From contig JBBQBQ010000010.1 of assembly GCA_038317685.1 (NCBI GenBank), forward strand, positions 1 through 27,200: a DNA stretch of 27,200 bases, in the 5' to 3' direction. Shown one piece after another: positions 1-8,074 of this stretch (positions are counted from its first letter, which is position 1; each line of letters opens with the position of its first letter). This DNA comes from JBBQBQ01 sp038317685 (GTDB lineage: Bacteria > Desulfobacterota > Desulfuromonadia > Desulfuromonadales > DDH964). The translations under genes were made by a program, and so were the position numbers. Under the pieces are notes generated by a model. It saw only the letters and a list, made by a program, of their open reading frames with translations, ran no database searches and was not told where the DNA came from.

Positions 1-145
1 GGCGTGGGGGGGGGCGCCCCCACCCCCCGGGGGCGGTGTTAACACCCCCCTTGGGTTACCCCCCGGCCCACGACTGTTTAAACTTTTCCCGGGCCGCGCC
101 CGGGTTATTGGCCGGGGCCCGCTGCCGTTCGAGGCGTCAGGGTCC
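1..145. other. G/C homopolymer-rich window edge, no gene seen
   Basis: This stretch is dominated by runs of G and C, with several short palindromes (GTGTTAACAC, CCCGGG twice). Its composition is unlike the ordinary coding DNA that follows. I see no open frame with family resemblance. It resembles low-quality sequence at the end of an assembled contig, so the last residues of the adjacent metallopeptidase gene may be affected by it. Confidence 0.5.
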
Positions 146-745
146 CTATCGCCGTTCCCGGGCCACCAACTGTGCTCGCGGGAGGGGGACTTGCAGTCCG
201 ATGACTCTGACCCGGCCTGCGGCCCAGTCGGTTTCGGTAAAGTCGAGCCGGCCCAGCAGGATCGGATCGGGGGCGGTCGCCAGATAGGCGTCGAGGAGTT
301 CTTCGACCCGACGCTGAAAGGTCTTGCGGGAGGGACCATGCGCATATTTGCGACCGGGGAAACGCCGCAGATCACCGTCGCAACGCTCCGAGATGTGGTA
401 GAGCTCATGCAGGACGGTGGCCAGCTTTTGGTGGTGGGAGAGCCGGAAGAAGCGCGGAACCATGATCTGGATCAGGTAAAGGATGTCCCGTTCCTGGTGG
501 CGCAGGAGCGGCAATCGCCAGATCTCCTGGAGGCGACCCCGGTGCCGACTGGCCTCGCGGCTGCCATCCGCAAAGCGCAATGGAACGATGCGCGCATAGG
601 TTCCGTGGGCTCCTTCCGCGCGGGAGCGGCTCAGGGCAAACAGGACCCGTTGCGGATCGATGTGGGTCAGTTCGGGAACCCGCCGGCAGACATCTAGGCA
701 AAGGCGGTCCAGAAGCTCGGTGAGATCGCACTCGGCAGACGGCAT
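146..745 (-). CDS. putative HExxH metallopeptidase (SprT/phage-metallopeptidase-like)
   Basis: This 199-residue soluble protein carries a zinc-protease signature. His113-Glu114-Leu-Tyr-His117 forms HExxH, and His136 in a KYAHG context is a plausible third zinc ligand. The context (VLHELYHIS followed by a basic GRKYAHG turn) resembles the putative phage-type or SprT-like metallopeptidase families, which are found as single genes in many Geobacter-like genomes. The substrate is unknown. There is no signal peptide, so it should be cytoplasmic. It is the last gene of a three-gene minus-strand set, 24 bases after the mini-cytochrome gene. The ATG at 745 has no strong ribosome-binding site. The C-terminal end lies next to the poor-quality window edge, so a frameshift there cannot be excluded. 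The protease fold is fairly sure; the biological role is not known. Confidence 0.75.
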   Translation of the reverse strand: MPSAECDLTELLDRLCLDVCRRVPELTHIDPQRVLFALSRSRAEGAHGTYARIVPLRFADGSREASRHRGRLQEIWRLPLLRHQERDILYLIQIMVPRFFRLSHHQKLATVLHELYHISERCDGDLRRFPGRKYAHGPSRKTFQRRVEELLDAYLATAPDPILLGRLDFTETDWAAGRVRVIGLQVPLPRAQLVARERR

Positions 746-769
746 GGCGGCGGGCAGGGATCCCAGAGA

Positions 770-1036
770 TCAGCGTTCCTGCAATTTATGACAGAAGAGG
801 CAACGGAATTTCGGAGGGTGGTCCTTGGGAAAGGGCACCCCCTTGTCGTTGTGGCATTCCCCGCAGAATTTTTCCGCCGCTTTTTTGCCATCGTTGCGCA
901 CGATGTCGTAAAAGCGCCGATGGTTGTCGTCAAGGGGGACGCGGTGGGTCTTGATGGAGCCCGATATGGCGAAGAAAATGGCAAAGATGATGACGATCAG
1001 GCCGACGAACAGCCAGTCCCGTTTATGGATGGTCAT
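770..1036 (-). CDS. membrane-anchored diheme mini-cytochrome c
   Basis: This 88-residue protein has one N-terminal hydrophobic anchor (about residues 8-26) preceded by a short basic stretch, then a small domain with two c-type heme motifs. These are Cys58-Gly-Glu-Cys61-His62 and Cys79-Leu-Phe-Cys82-His83. The heme part should face the periplasm and carry electrons. The anchor is uncleaved as far as can be seen. The ATG at 1036 is preceded by AGAGGT at good spacing. It sits 34 bases after the small membrane-protein gene and 24 bases before the metallopeptidase gene, which implies one operon. His31, His39 and His73 are candidate distal axial ligands. I do not recognise a named family. The electron partner is unknown. 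Confidence 0.85.
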   Translation of the reverse strand: MTIHKRDWLFVGLIVIIFAIFFAISGSIKTHRVPLDDNHRRFYDIVRNDGKKAAEKFCGECHNDKGVPFPKDHPPKFRCLFCHKLQER

Positions 1037-1070
1037 GAATACCTCTGGGCAAGGATGGAGGAGAAGACGC

Positions 1071-1403
1071 TCATTCGGATCTGATGAACAGCAGGTAGAT
1101 GATCAGGGCAATCAGGATCGCTCCGCCCCCGACAAAGACCAGGAGGGTCTGGTCGCCAGCGCCGCCGAGTTGGGTGCCGCGTTCCAGGGAATAGGTTATG
1201 AGCCAAGCCAGGCCGGTGACGGTCAGAATGGTCACCAGCAGCAACCGCCATTTCATGAAGAGCGAAAGGATAGCGAGTGCGGCCATGGCCCCGAGGAACA
1301 TCGGGTCGTGAATCAGCGACCTGACGTCCATATCGTTGAGGAACGCGACCACCTTATCGGTTTCAAAGTTGCTTAGAAATTCGCCGACGGTTGAAGCATT
1401 CAT
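1071..1403 (-). CDS. small three-helix membrane protein, function unknown
   Basis: This 110-residue protein has a soluble N-terminal part of about 38 residues and three predicted membrane helices, around 39-58, 59-80 and 88-107. No catalytic or binding motif is visible. The ATG at 1403 is chosen over an in-frame TTG at 1454, because the TTG would lie upstream of or at the predicted transcription start of the promoter at 1455-1483. An AAGGG lies at usable distance before the ATG. It is the first gene of a minus-strand set with the diheme mini-cytochrome and the HExxH peptidase. A quinone- or cytochrome-linked membrane role is possible from context only; I cannot assign a function. Confidence 0.75.
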   Translation of the reverse strand: MNASTVGEFLSNFETDKVVAFLNDMDVRSLIHDPMFLGAMAALAILSLFMKWRLLLVTILTVTGLAWLITYSLERGTQLGGAGDQTLLVFVGGGAILIALIIYLLFIRSE

Positions 1404-1454
1404 ACTGCAAGCCCTTTTTTGGCGGGTTCCCGACCCAGTCAAAGCGACATTCAA

Positions 1455-1483
1455 AAAATAGCAGGTTTGCCGGTCCAGGCCAA
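1455..1483 (-). promoter_or_regulatory. sigma70-like promoter for the membrane protein/cytochrome/peptidase set
   Basis: On the minus strand, TTGGCC (1478-1483) and TATTTT (1455-1460) are separated by 17 bases, and the -10 is extended by an upstream TGC. The predicted transcript starts near 1448 and leaves a leader of about 45 bases before the ATG at 1403. Confidence 0.45.
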
Positions 1484-1503
1484 GGGCAAAAAGGCCATGA
1501 CCC

Positions 1504-1533
1504 TTGACTTTGCCGGCGACGTTCCCCTAAGAT
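1504..1533 (+). promoter_or_regulatory. sigma70-like promoter for murI and the genes behind it
   Basis: TTGACT (1504-1509) and TAAGAT (1528-1533) are separated by 18 bases. The predicted start near 1540 gives a leader of about 65 bases before the GTG start of murI. It lies back to back with the minus-strand promoter at 1455-1483, a normal divergent arrangement. Confidence 0.5.
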
Positions 1534-1604
1534 GACTCCCTGTTTCTGCGGGGCAGCGGCATTTCGCCCGCTCTGGACGCAGGACCGTCGAAAAGGGTTG
1601 GGCC

Positions 1605-2402
1605 GTGTCAGAACGTGCGATCGGAATCTTCGACTCCGGGGTCGGGGGCCTTACCGTCCTCAAAGAGATATCCCGTCAGCTCCCGGGGGAGGAGCTCATC
1701 TATCTGGGAGATACCGCCCGAGTCCCCTATGGCACCAAGAGCCCTGCCACGGTCCTGCGCTATGCTCTGGAGGCGGCCGCCTTTCTGGTGCATCGGAAGG
1801 TCAAACTGCTGGTCGTGGCCTGCAACACCGCCTCGGCAGTGGCCTTGACGGAGCTGGAGCAGCGCTTCAGTCTGCCGGTGATCGGAGTCATCGAGCCGGG
1901 AGCTCGCAAGGCGGCCGCCCTGACTCGGAGCCGCCGGGTCGGGGTGATCGGGACGGAGGGGACGGTCAAGAGCGAGGCCTACAGCAGGGCGATTCAGGCG
2001 CACGATCCGGCCATTGCCGTCTATGCCGCCGCCTGTCCCCTGTTGGTCCCTCTCGCCGAGGAGGGCTGGGCCGGGCATCCGGTCGCCCGACAGGTGGCCG
2101 CCGAGTACCTGGCACCCTTGATCGCCATGGACATCGATACCCTGGTCCTCGGCTGCACCCATTATCCCCTCTTCAAACCGATTTTTCACGAACTGCTCGG
2201 AGCGGCGGTGCGGCTGGTCGATTCCGCCGAAGAAACGGCACGGCTGGTGGCCGCCACCCTTCAGTCCCGTCAATTGCAGCGGCAGGCAGCTCCGCAGGTG
2301 ACCCGGTTTTTCGTCACCGATGTCCCGACCCGTTTCGAACAGGTTGGGGGGGCCTTTCTCGGTGCCCCGTTGGCTGGAGTCGAACAGGTGGCGATCGATT
2401 GA
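1605..2402 (+). CDS. murI: glutamate racemase
   Basis: This enzyme interconverts L- and D-glutamate in the cytoplasm, supplying D-glutamate for peptidoglycan precursors. The protein is 265 residues, the usual length. It shows the family's N-terminal IGIFDSGVGGL motif, the first catalytic cysteine in ACNTAS (Cys73), the second in LGCTHYPLF (Cys184), and the PYGTKS substrate-binding segment near residue 41. Both catalytic cysteines are present, so the enzyme should be active. The start is GTG at 1605, preceded by AAAAGGG. It is the first gene of a long same-strand run, 48 bases ahead of the GerMN-domain gene. Confidence 0.96.
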   Translation: MSERAIGIFDSGVGGLTVLKEISRQLPGEELIYLGDTARVPYGTKSPATVLRYALEAAAFLVHRKVKLLVVACNTASAVALTELEQRFSLPVIGVIEPGARKAAALTRSRRVGVIGTEGTVKSEAYSRAIQAHDPAIAVYAAACPLLVPLAEEGWAGHPVARQVAAEYLAPLIAMDIDTLVLGCTHYPLFKPIFHELLGAAVRLVDSAEETARLVAATLQSRQLQRQAAPQVTRFFVTDVPTRFEQVGGAFLGAPLAGVEQVAID

Positions 2403-2450
2403 ACCCGTCCCCCTCTGACCGGAACTGAATCTTCCCCAAAGGGAGCCACT

Positions 2451-3077
2451 ATGGTACGCCCGCCCCGAAAAAAACCCTTCTGGCCTTGGGCTCTGCTGCT
2501 GCTGGTTCTGTGCAGCGCTTTGGTGGTGTCCTATCTGGTCTTTTCTCCCGTCTCGCCCCCCTCGTTGCCGGTCCCGGCCGAAGTGCAGGACCCTCCTCTT
2601 CAGCCGCGGGAAGTGATTCTTTATTTCGCCGCCGAGGATGCCACCCACCTGGTGACCGAAACCCGGGAACTCGCCGATTGCCCCGATGAGCAGGAATGCC
2701 AGCGGGCCACCGTTCAAGCTCTGCTCGATGGACCGGTTGGACTCCTGGGGCCGATCCTCCCCGCCCATACCACCCTACGGGGGATCAGCGTTGCCGATGG
2801 GGTCGTCACCGTCGATTTCGATACAGAGCTGATCAGCGGACATCCTGGCGGCAGTATCTCGGAACTCCTGACGGTCTATGGCCTGGCCGACACCCTGGCG
2901 GCCAACTTCCCGGCGCTGCGGCAGCTGCGGATTCTGGTCGAGGGGGAGCCGGTGGAAAGTCTCAAAGGACATGTCGATTTGCGGCAGCCGGTTGCCGCAG
3001 ACTTCACTTTTGCCCGGCCCTCGGCCGGGCTCGGGGTCGTCCCGACGGCGGCCGCAGCCACAGGGGGGCAGCCATGA
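2451..3077 (+). CDS. membrane-anchored GerMN-domain protein
   Basis: This 208-residue protein has a basic N-terminus and one hydrophobic segment (about residues 12-31), followed by a Pro-rich linker and a GerMN-type domain (about residues 50-180). Domain hallmarks are the VILYFAAEDATHLV strand, a 'QALLDGP' helix segment, 'GVVTVDFDTEL', and a tail reading 'RQLRILVEGEPVESLKGHVDL'. GerMN domains are extracytoplasmic modules found in sporulation GerM and in many Gram-negative proteins of unknown role, probably in cell-envelope binding. The ATG follows GGGAG. The stop overlaps the metH start (ATGA), so translation is likely coupled. There is no lipobox. Its role next to murI may be in the cell envelope, but this is inference. 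Confidence 0.85.
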   Translation: MVRPPRKKPFWPWALLLLVLCSALVVSYLVFSPVSPPSLPVPAEVQDPPLQPREVILYFAAEDATHLVTETRELADCPDEQECQRATVQALLDGPVGLLGPILPAHTTLRGISVADGVVTVDFDTELISGHPGGSISELLTVYGLADTLAANFPALRQLRILVEGEPVESLKGHVDLRQPVAADFTFARPSAGLGVVPTAAAATGGQP

Positions 3078-5485
3078 CCCAGCGATTTCGGCAAGCCATT
3101 GGACAGCGGGTCCTGATCCTTGATGGAGCGATGGGTACCATGCTCCAGGAACGGGGCCTCCAGCCGGGAGGCTGTCCCGAGGCGATGAACCTTACTGCCC
3201 CCGAGGTGGTGGTCGGCATTCACCGGGAGTATGTGGATGCGGGAGCGGACGTCATCGTCACCAACAGTTTTGGCGGCAGCCGCACCAAACTCGCCCATTA
3301 CGGTTTGGAGAAGCAGGTTGGCGAGATCAACGCCCGGGCCGTCGATCTGGCGCGCCAGGCGGCGGGAGCGGAACGCTTCGTTGGAGGCTCGATCGGACCG
3401 ACCGGGCGTTTTCTCGAACCGGTCGGCGATGCCGGGTTCAATGAGATGGTCGAGGTTTTTGCCGAGCAGGCGGCGGCTTTTGCCTCGGCCGGTGCCGATT
3501 TGATCACCCTCGAAACCTTCCTTGATATCCGCGAATTGCGCGCCGCAGTCATTGGCTGCCGGGACAGCACCTCGCTGCCGATCATGGCGCTGATGACTTT
3601 CGACGATGGCGGTCGTTCCGTTCTAGGCACACCGCCCGAAGCGGCGGCAGTGACCCTGGACGGGCTTGGCGTCGAAGTGGTCGGATCCAATTGCGGCCTC
3701 GGTATCGACGGTATTTTTGCCATTCTTGAAAAGATGCGGGCGGTGACCTCTCTCCCCCTCATTGCCCAAGCCAACGCCGGTCTGCCGGTCCTCAAGGATG
3801 GCCGGACCGTCTTCCCCGGCACCCCCGAAGAGATGACTGCTTATCACGACCGGCTGCTGGGCCTCGGGGTGCGGGTCATCGGCGGTTGCTGCGGGACAAC
3901 CCCGGCCCATATTCAAGCCATGAAGGCGGCCCTGGAGGGCCGGGACCAGAGCTGGACGCCACCGCCGCGCCGCGGGTTCCTTTCCAGCCGGACCGCCATT
4001 GTCCCCTTCGGCGGCGATGCCCCTTGCGTGGTGATCGGCGAGCGGATCAACCCGACCGGCAAGAAGCTCTACAGCCAGGAACTGCGCGAGGGGAAGACCG
4101 CCTATGTTCGCCGCGAGGCGCAGGAACAGACCGTGGCCGGCGCCAGCCTTCTCGACCTCAACTGCGGACTCCCGGGCATCGACGAGGCGGCAGCTCTGGA
4201 ACGGGCGGTCTTCGCTGCCTCCGGGGTGGTGGCGGCGCCACTGGTCCTTGATTCCTCCGATCCGGTCGCCTTGGAGCGGGGTCTGCAGGCGGCCGACGGC
4301 AAGGTTCTGATCAACTCCGTCTCCGGCGAGGAGCGAAGTCTCGCGATGGTTCTGCCGCTGGCTCGTCGCTATGGTGCGGCCGTCATCGGTCTGGCCCTCG
4401 ATGTCGGAGGCATTCCTGCCACCGCCAACGGCCGGCTGGCAGTGGCCCGCAGAATTCTGGAGGCCGCTCTGGCCGCTGGACTGCAGCGGGAAGACGTGGC
4501 CATCGACTGCCTGACCCTGACCGTTTCCGCCGAGCAACAGCAGGCCCGGGAAACGCTCGCCACCCTGCGCGCGATTCGCAGCCAACTCGGGCTGAGTACG
4601 GTGTTGGGGGTCAGCAATATTTCCTTCGGACTGCCCTGCCGACCGGTCCTTTCCGCAGCGTTTTTTACCATGGCTCTGGAGGCCGGTCTGGGTGCTGCGA
4701 TCATTAACCCAAAAGACGAGCGGATGATGGATGCCTACCGGGCCGCCCTTGTCCTGCTTGGCCATGACCGCCGCTCTGAGGCCTACATCGCCCATTATGC
4801 CGCCCATTCCGTGGCCCCGCAGGGTCCGCTTGCGACCGGCAGGGTGCCGACCAGCCGCGAACGACTGGCGGCGGCGGTCATCGAAGGGGATCGGGACGGT
4901 GTGATCCCCCTGGTTGAAGAGGCCCTCGCCGCCGGACTCTCCCCCCTGGAGGTCAGTCAAGAAGGCCTCCTCCCCGGCCTCGAAGAGGTGGGCCGGCGCT
5001 TTGGGAAAAACCAGATTTTCCTCCCCCAGGTCATGCTCTCGGCTGAGACGATGCAGGTGGCCTTTGCCCGCCTCAAACAGGAACTCCATGGCCAGCAGGC
5101 TCAGTCGTTGGGGAGGATTCTGATGGCGACGGTCGAAGGCGATATTCACGACATCGGCAAGAACATCGTCTGCACCTTGCTGGAGAACCACGGTTTTGAG
5201 GTAATCGACCTCGGCAAGAATGTTCCCGCCCAGCGGATTCTTGAGACCGCCCTGGCCCGCCAGGTCGATGCCGTCGGCCTCTCGGCGTTGATGACCACCA
5301 CCCTGGCCCAGATGGAGAAGACCATTCTCCAACTGAAGGAAGCCGGGGTCCGGGTCTTCACCATGGTCGGGGGCGCGGTGGTGACCCAGGAGTACGCAGA
5401 TGCCATCGGCGCCGACCTTTATGCCGCCGACGCACTGGAGGCGGTGGCGAAAGTCAAGGAGCTGTTCCGCCAAAAGACTGAATAG
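3074..5485 (+). CDS. metH: cobalamin-dependent methionine synthase, no reactivation domain
   Basis: This 803-residue enzyme transfers the methyl group of methyltetrahydrofolate to homocysteine through cobalamin. Domain order is: homocysteine methyltransferase (about 1-300) with zinc ligands Cys207 and Cys272-Cys273; pterin-binding domain (about 315-570) starting at GERINPTGKK; cobalamin cap (about 595-675); and B12-binding domain (about 680-803) with DxHxxG at Asp690-His692-Gly695. The C-terminal AdoMet-binding reactivation domain of the 1200-residue E. coli enzyme is absent. The protein stops right after the B12 domain, as in the shorter MetH of Thermotoga and many anaerobes. Reductive reactivation, if needed, must come from another protein. 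The ATG at 3074 overlaps the preceding stop by four bases. No B12 riboswitch was seen upstream. Confidence 0.96.
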   Translation: MTQRFRQAIGQRVLILDGAMGTMLQERGLQPGGCPEAMNLTAPEVVVGIHREYVDAGADVIVTNSFGGSRTKLAHYGLEKQVGEINARAVDLARQAAGAERFVGGSIGPTGRFLEPVGDAGFNEMVEVFAEQAAAFASAGADLITLETFLDIRELRAAVIGCRDSTSLPIMALMTFDDGGRSVLGTPPEAAAVTLDGLGVEVVGSNCGLGIDGIFAILEKMRAVTSLPLIAQANAGLPVLKDGRTVFPGTPEEMTAYHDRLLGLGVRVIGGCCGTTPAHIQAMKAALEGRDQSWTPPPRRGFLSSRTAIVPFGGDAPCVVIGERINPTGKKLYSQELREGKTAYVRREAQEQTVAGASLLDLNCGLPGIDEAAALERAVFAASGVVAAPLVLDSSDPVALERGLQAADGKVLINSVSGEERSLAMVLPLARRYGAAVIGLALDVGGIPATANGRLAVARRILEAALAAGLQREDVAIDCLTLTVSAEQQQARETLATLRAIRSQLGLSTVLGVSNISFGLPCRPVLSAAFFTMALEAGLGAAIINPKDERMMDAYRAALVLLGHDRRSEAYIAHYAAHSVAPQGPLATGRVPTSRERLAAAVIEGDRDGVIPLVEEALAAGLSPLEVSQEGLLPGLEEVGRRFGKNQIFLPQVMLSAETMQVAFARLKQELHGQQAQSLGRILMATVEGDIHDIGKNIVCTLLENHGFEVIDLGKNVPAQRILETALARQVDAVGLSALMTTTLAQMEKTILQLKEAGVRVFTMVGGAVVTQEYADAIGADLYAADALEAVAKVKELFRQKTE

Positions 5486-5578
5486 ATCCCTTGCGCGATT
5501 TCGCGGACTGTGCTAACAATAGTCTGGTTTTTTACTGGTTTTTCGATTGGTTTTTCAGCCGTCTTTCCAGGAATTGGC

Positions 5579-6106
5579 ATGGTCGTCGGGTTCAACCATA
5601 ATTTTTGTTACCGGGGGGAGGTTTTCCACGTCCAGACCGAGGACGGCGGCCTCAAGAGCCCCAATATCATCACCCTCCTCTACCGGGGAGGGACCATTCT
5701 GGCTTCCAAGAAGACCTCCTACTCCGATATCGCCAAAGTCGATCACCTCGAACAGGTGGTCGAGGACTTGATGAAGGAGCAGCATAAAGAGATGCTGCGA
5801 CGTCTGCGCGCCGGAGATTTCGATACCATCATCAGGAGTACCAAGCCGCCCGCGGCGCCCGCGGTCGAGCCCGCAACGCCCGCGGTCGAGCCCGCGGCGT
5901 CTGCGATACCACCCTTCCGCCCTGCACCGGTCGCACCCATTGCGGCCAGTCCTGCGCCGAGCCCGTCGCCAGTGCCTCCGGAATCCCCGCCGCCGGTTGC
6001 CACGCCCGTTTCTCCCCCGGTGGAAAAGAAACGCGAGAATGTCGGGTCGGAAATCAGCCTCGACGATGTCATCCTCTCCTATCTGGTTGGAGACGATAAA
6101 AAATAG
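5579..6106 (+). CDS. conserved hypothetical protein with Pro/Ala-rich linker
   Basis: This 175-residue protein begins with a short folded-looking domain (about residues 1-85). It is rich in strands and reads VVGFNHNFCYRGEVFHVQTED near its start, then a helical stretch (VDHLEQVVEDLMKEQHKEMLRRL). A low-complexity linker of about 60 residues follows, rich in Pro, Ala and Val, with a VEPA-type repeat. A conserved-looking acidic tail ends the protein (SEISLDDVILSYLVGD). No signal peptide or membrane helix is present if the ATG at 5579 is used. That start has AGGA upstream at good spacing; an upstream GTG at 5510 would add a hydrophobic extension but lacks a site. I recognise the N-terminal pattern as common in Geobacter-type genomes but know no function. 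It lies between metH and transketolase. Confidence 0.75.
   Translation: MVVGFNHNFCYRGEVFHVQTEDGGLKSPNIITLLYRGGTILASKKTSYSDIAKVDHLEQVVEDLMKEQHKEMLRRLRAGDFDTIIRSTKPPAAPAVEPATPAVEPAASAIPPFRPAPVAPIAASPAPSPSPVPPESPPPVATPVSPPVEKKRENVGSEISLDDVILSYLVGDDKK
5850..5900 (+). repeat. short imperfect tandem repeat coding Pro/Ala/Val/Glu
   Basis: The sequence GCCCGCGGTCGAGCCCGC occurs twice about 24 bases apart inside the linker of the hypothetical protein. It encodes repeated PAVEPA units and is flanked by further GC-rich near-repeats. It is a natural site for slippage and length variation of the linker. Confidence 0.6.
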
Positions 6107-6206
6107 CCGATTTGGCCCATTGCCTGGCTGCGGCCGGCTGCGGGTCTCTTTGTCCTGGGTCACCGGCCCCGTCGCCTGGCGACCGCATGAAGGGAGTGCT
6201 CCCCCG

Positions 6207-7034
6207 ATGTTGAATGATCAGACCGTCCGGGAACTGACCGACACCGCCCGGCACCTGCGCGTGGAAATCCTCAAGATGCTCAATATCGCCCGTTCCGGGC
6301 ATACCGGCGGCAGCCTGTCGGCGATTGACGTGTTGACCGTCCTCTATTTTCACAAAATGCGTCACGACCCGGGCAACCCTGCCTGGGAAGATCGCGACCG
6401 GTTCATCCTCTCCAAGGGGCATGCGGCCCCGGCTCTCTATGCCTGCCTGGCTCGGGCTGGTTACTTTTCAACCGACGATCTCAAGACGCTGCGGCGACTG
6501 GGCAGCCATCTGCAGGGGCATCCGGATATGAACAAGACCCCCGGCGTCGAGGTCTGCACCGGCTCGCTCGGCCAGGGGTTTTCCCAGGCGGTGGGCCTGG
6601 CCCTCGCGGGACGGCTGCAGAAGCGGACCTCGCGGGTTTACACCCTCCTTGGCGACGGCGAACTTCAGGAAGGGCAGGTCTGGGAAGCGACCATGGCCGC
6701 CGCTCATTACGGCCTCGACAACCTCTGCGCCTTCATCGACTGGAATGGGCTGCAGATCGACGGGGAGGTCGCCAAGGTCATGAACGTGACCCCGATCGGC
6801 CCCAAATTTCTGGCTTTCAATTGGCACGTGCTGGAGGTCGACGGTCATGACGTTCAGGCCATTGCCATGGCCCTGGAAGATGCCGAGCGAAGTCCCGGAC
6901 GGCCGACGGCGATCATCGCCCGGACCGTGAAGGGGAAGGGTGTGCCGTTCTTCGAGCACAAGGCGAGCTACCATGGGGTCCCGCCGAGCGACACGGAACT
7001 CAGCCAGGCGCTGGAGCATCTGGGGCATTCGTAA
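6207..7034 (+). CDS. transketolase, N-terminal (thiamine-diphosphate pyrophosphate-binding) subunit
   Basis: This is the first half of a split transketolase, 275 residues long. The enzyme moves two-carbon ketol units between sugar phosphates in the non-oxidative pentose-phosphate pathway. It shows the GHTGGSLSAIDVL phosphate-binding segment (about 31-43), SKGHAAPALYA (about 69-79), and the thiamine-diphosphate/metal motif beginning Gly149-Asp150-Gly151 and ending near Asn180 (GDGELQEGQ to DWNGLQ). The C-terminal half is encoded by the next gene, so the two chains must assemble. The ATG at 6207 follows AGGGAG at 11 bases. The 100-base gap upstream holds no obvious promoter. Split transketolases are usual in archaea and common in some bacterial groups, so this is not a frameshift. 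Confidence 0.94.
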   Translation: MLNDQTVRELTDTARHLRVEILKMLNIARSGHTGGSLSAIDVLTVLYFHKMRHDPGNPAWEDRDRFILSKGHAAPALYACLARAGYFSTDDLKTLRRLGSHLQGHPDMNKTPGVEVCTGSLGQGFSQAVGLALAGRLQKRTSRVYTLLGDGELQEGQVWEATMAAAHYGLDNLCAFIDWNGLQIDGEVAKVMNVTPIGPKFLAFNWHVLEVDGHDVQAIAMALEDAERSPGRPTAIIARTVKGKGVPFFEHKASYHGVPPSDTELSQALEHLGHS

Positions 7035-7132
7035 GGCGGCAACTGGTGCTCGGGAAGACCAATCCCGGTGACCATTCGCGGTTTCGTCCAAGCCGGTTTT
7101 CTTTTCACCCATCACCAATTACGGGTTTTGTC

Positions 7133-8074
7133 ATGACTGAAATGATTGCCACACGCGATGTTTACGGGAAGGTTCTGGTGGAGTTGGGACGGGAGGACGG
7201 CCGGGTGGTGGTCCTCGATGCCGACCTCTCCGGGTCGACCAAGACCGCGCTCTTTGCCAAGGAGTTTCCCGAGCGTTTTTTCAACGCCGGGATCGCCGAG
7301 GCCAACATGGTCGGGATGGCGGCCGGTCTGGCAGCAGGGGGAATGATCCCTTTTGCCTCAACCTTTGCGGTCTTCGCCGCCGGTCGGGCCTTCGAGCAGG
7401 TTCGGCAGTCACTCGCCTATCCGAAGCTCAACGTCAAGCTGGTGGCGACCCACGGCGGCATCACCGTCGGCGAGGACGGCGGCTCCCATCAATCGGTGGA
7501 GGATCTGGCGATCATGCGCGCCCTGCCGAACATGACCGTCCTCTGTCCTGCCGACGGCCCCGAAACCGCCGCCGCCATCCGCGCCGTAGCCGCCTACCGG
7601 GGTCCGGTTTATGTCCGGCTCGGCCGGTCCAAGGTCCCGGTCGTCTTTACCGATGGCTGTGACTTCACCATCGGCCGCGGGGCGACTCTGCGCCAGGGGA
7701 CCGACCTGACCTTTATCACCACCGGGATGATGACCGCGATGGCGTTGGCGGCGGCAGAGATTCTGGCCGAAGAAGGGATCGCCGCTCGGGTGATACACCT
7801 TGGCACCATCAAGCCGCTCGATATCGATCTGGTTCTCAAGGCGGCCCGGGAGACCGGGGCAGTCGTCACCGCAGAAGAGCATTCGGTGATCGGAGGGCTC
7901 GGGGGGGCCGTTTGCGAAGCTCTGGCAGAAGGGTGCCCGGTGCCGGTGGAGCGGATCGGCCTGCGCGATGTTTTTGGCCAGTCCGGCACCGCCGAAGAGC
8001 TCCTGGCCCATTACGGCTTGACGCCCGCCCATCTGGTCGAAGCCGCCGAAAGGGTGCGACAGCGCAAAGGATGA
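7133..8074 (+). CDS. transketolase, C-terminal (pyrimidine-binding) subunit
   Basis: This is the second half of the split transketolase, 313 residues long. It contains the pyrimidine-binding domain with the catalytic glutamate that activates thiamine diphosphate (Glu56 in AGIAEANMVGMAAGLA). The substrate-binding segment with THGGITVGEDGGSHQ (about 107-121) follows, and then the C-terminal transketolase domain (about 185-313) containing EEHSVIGGLGG. It pairs with the product of the gene ending at 7034. The ATG at 7133 is used; a second ATG at 7142 is possible, and the ribosome-binding site is weak for both. Its stop overlaps the start of the pseudopilin-like gene (ATGA), an odd partner for a metabolic enzyme, which implies co-translation. 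Confidence 0.94.
   Translation: MTEMIATRDVYGKVLVELGREDGRVVVLDADLSGSTKTALFAKEFPERFFNAGIAEANMVGMAAGLAAGGMIPFASTFAVFAAGRAFEQVRQSLAYPKLNVKLVATHGGITVGEDGGSHQSVEDLAIMRALPNMTVLCPADGPETAAAIRAVAAYRGPVYVRLGRSKVPVVFTDGCDFTIGRGATLRQGTDLTFITTGMMTAMALAAAEILAEEGIAARVIHLGTIKPLDIDLVLKAARETGAVVTAEEHSVIGGLGGAVCEALAEGCPVPVERIGLRDVFGQSGTAEELLAHYGLTPAHLVEAAERVRQRKG

Noticed and set aside
3623..5473. Long open frame on the minus strand opposite metH
   Set aside because: It lies wholly inside a well-supported metH, has no family-like motifs and reflects high-GC third positions of the real gene.
5494..5505. Small CGCGA/TCGCG hairpin after metH as a terminator
   Set aside because: The stem is only five base pairs with a two-base loop and no T run.
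6207..8074. Frameshifted single transketolase gene
   Set aside because: The two halves have separate starts and a 98-base gap, and split transketolases are a known normal arrangement.
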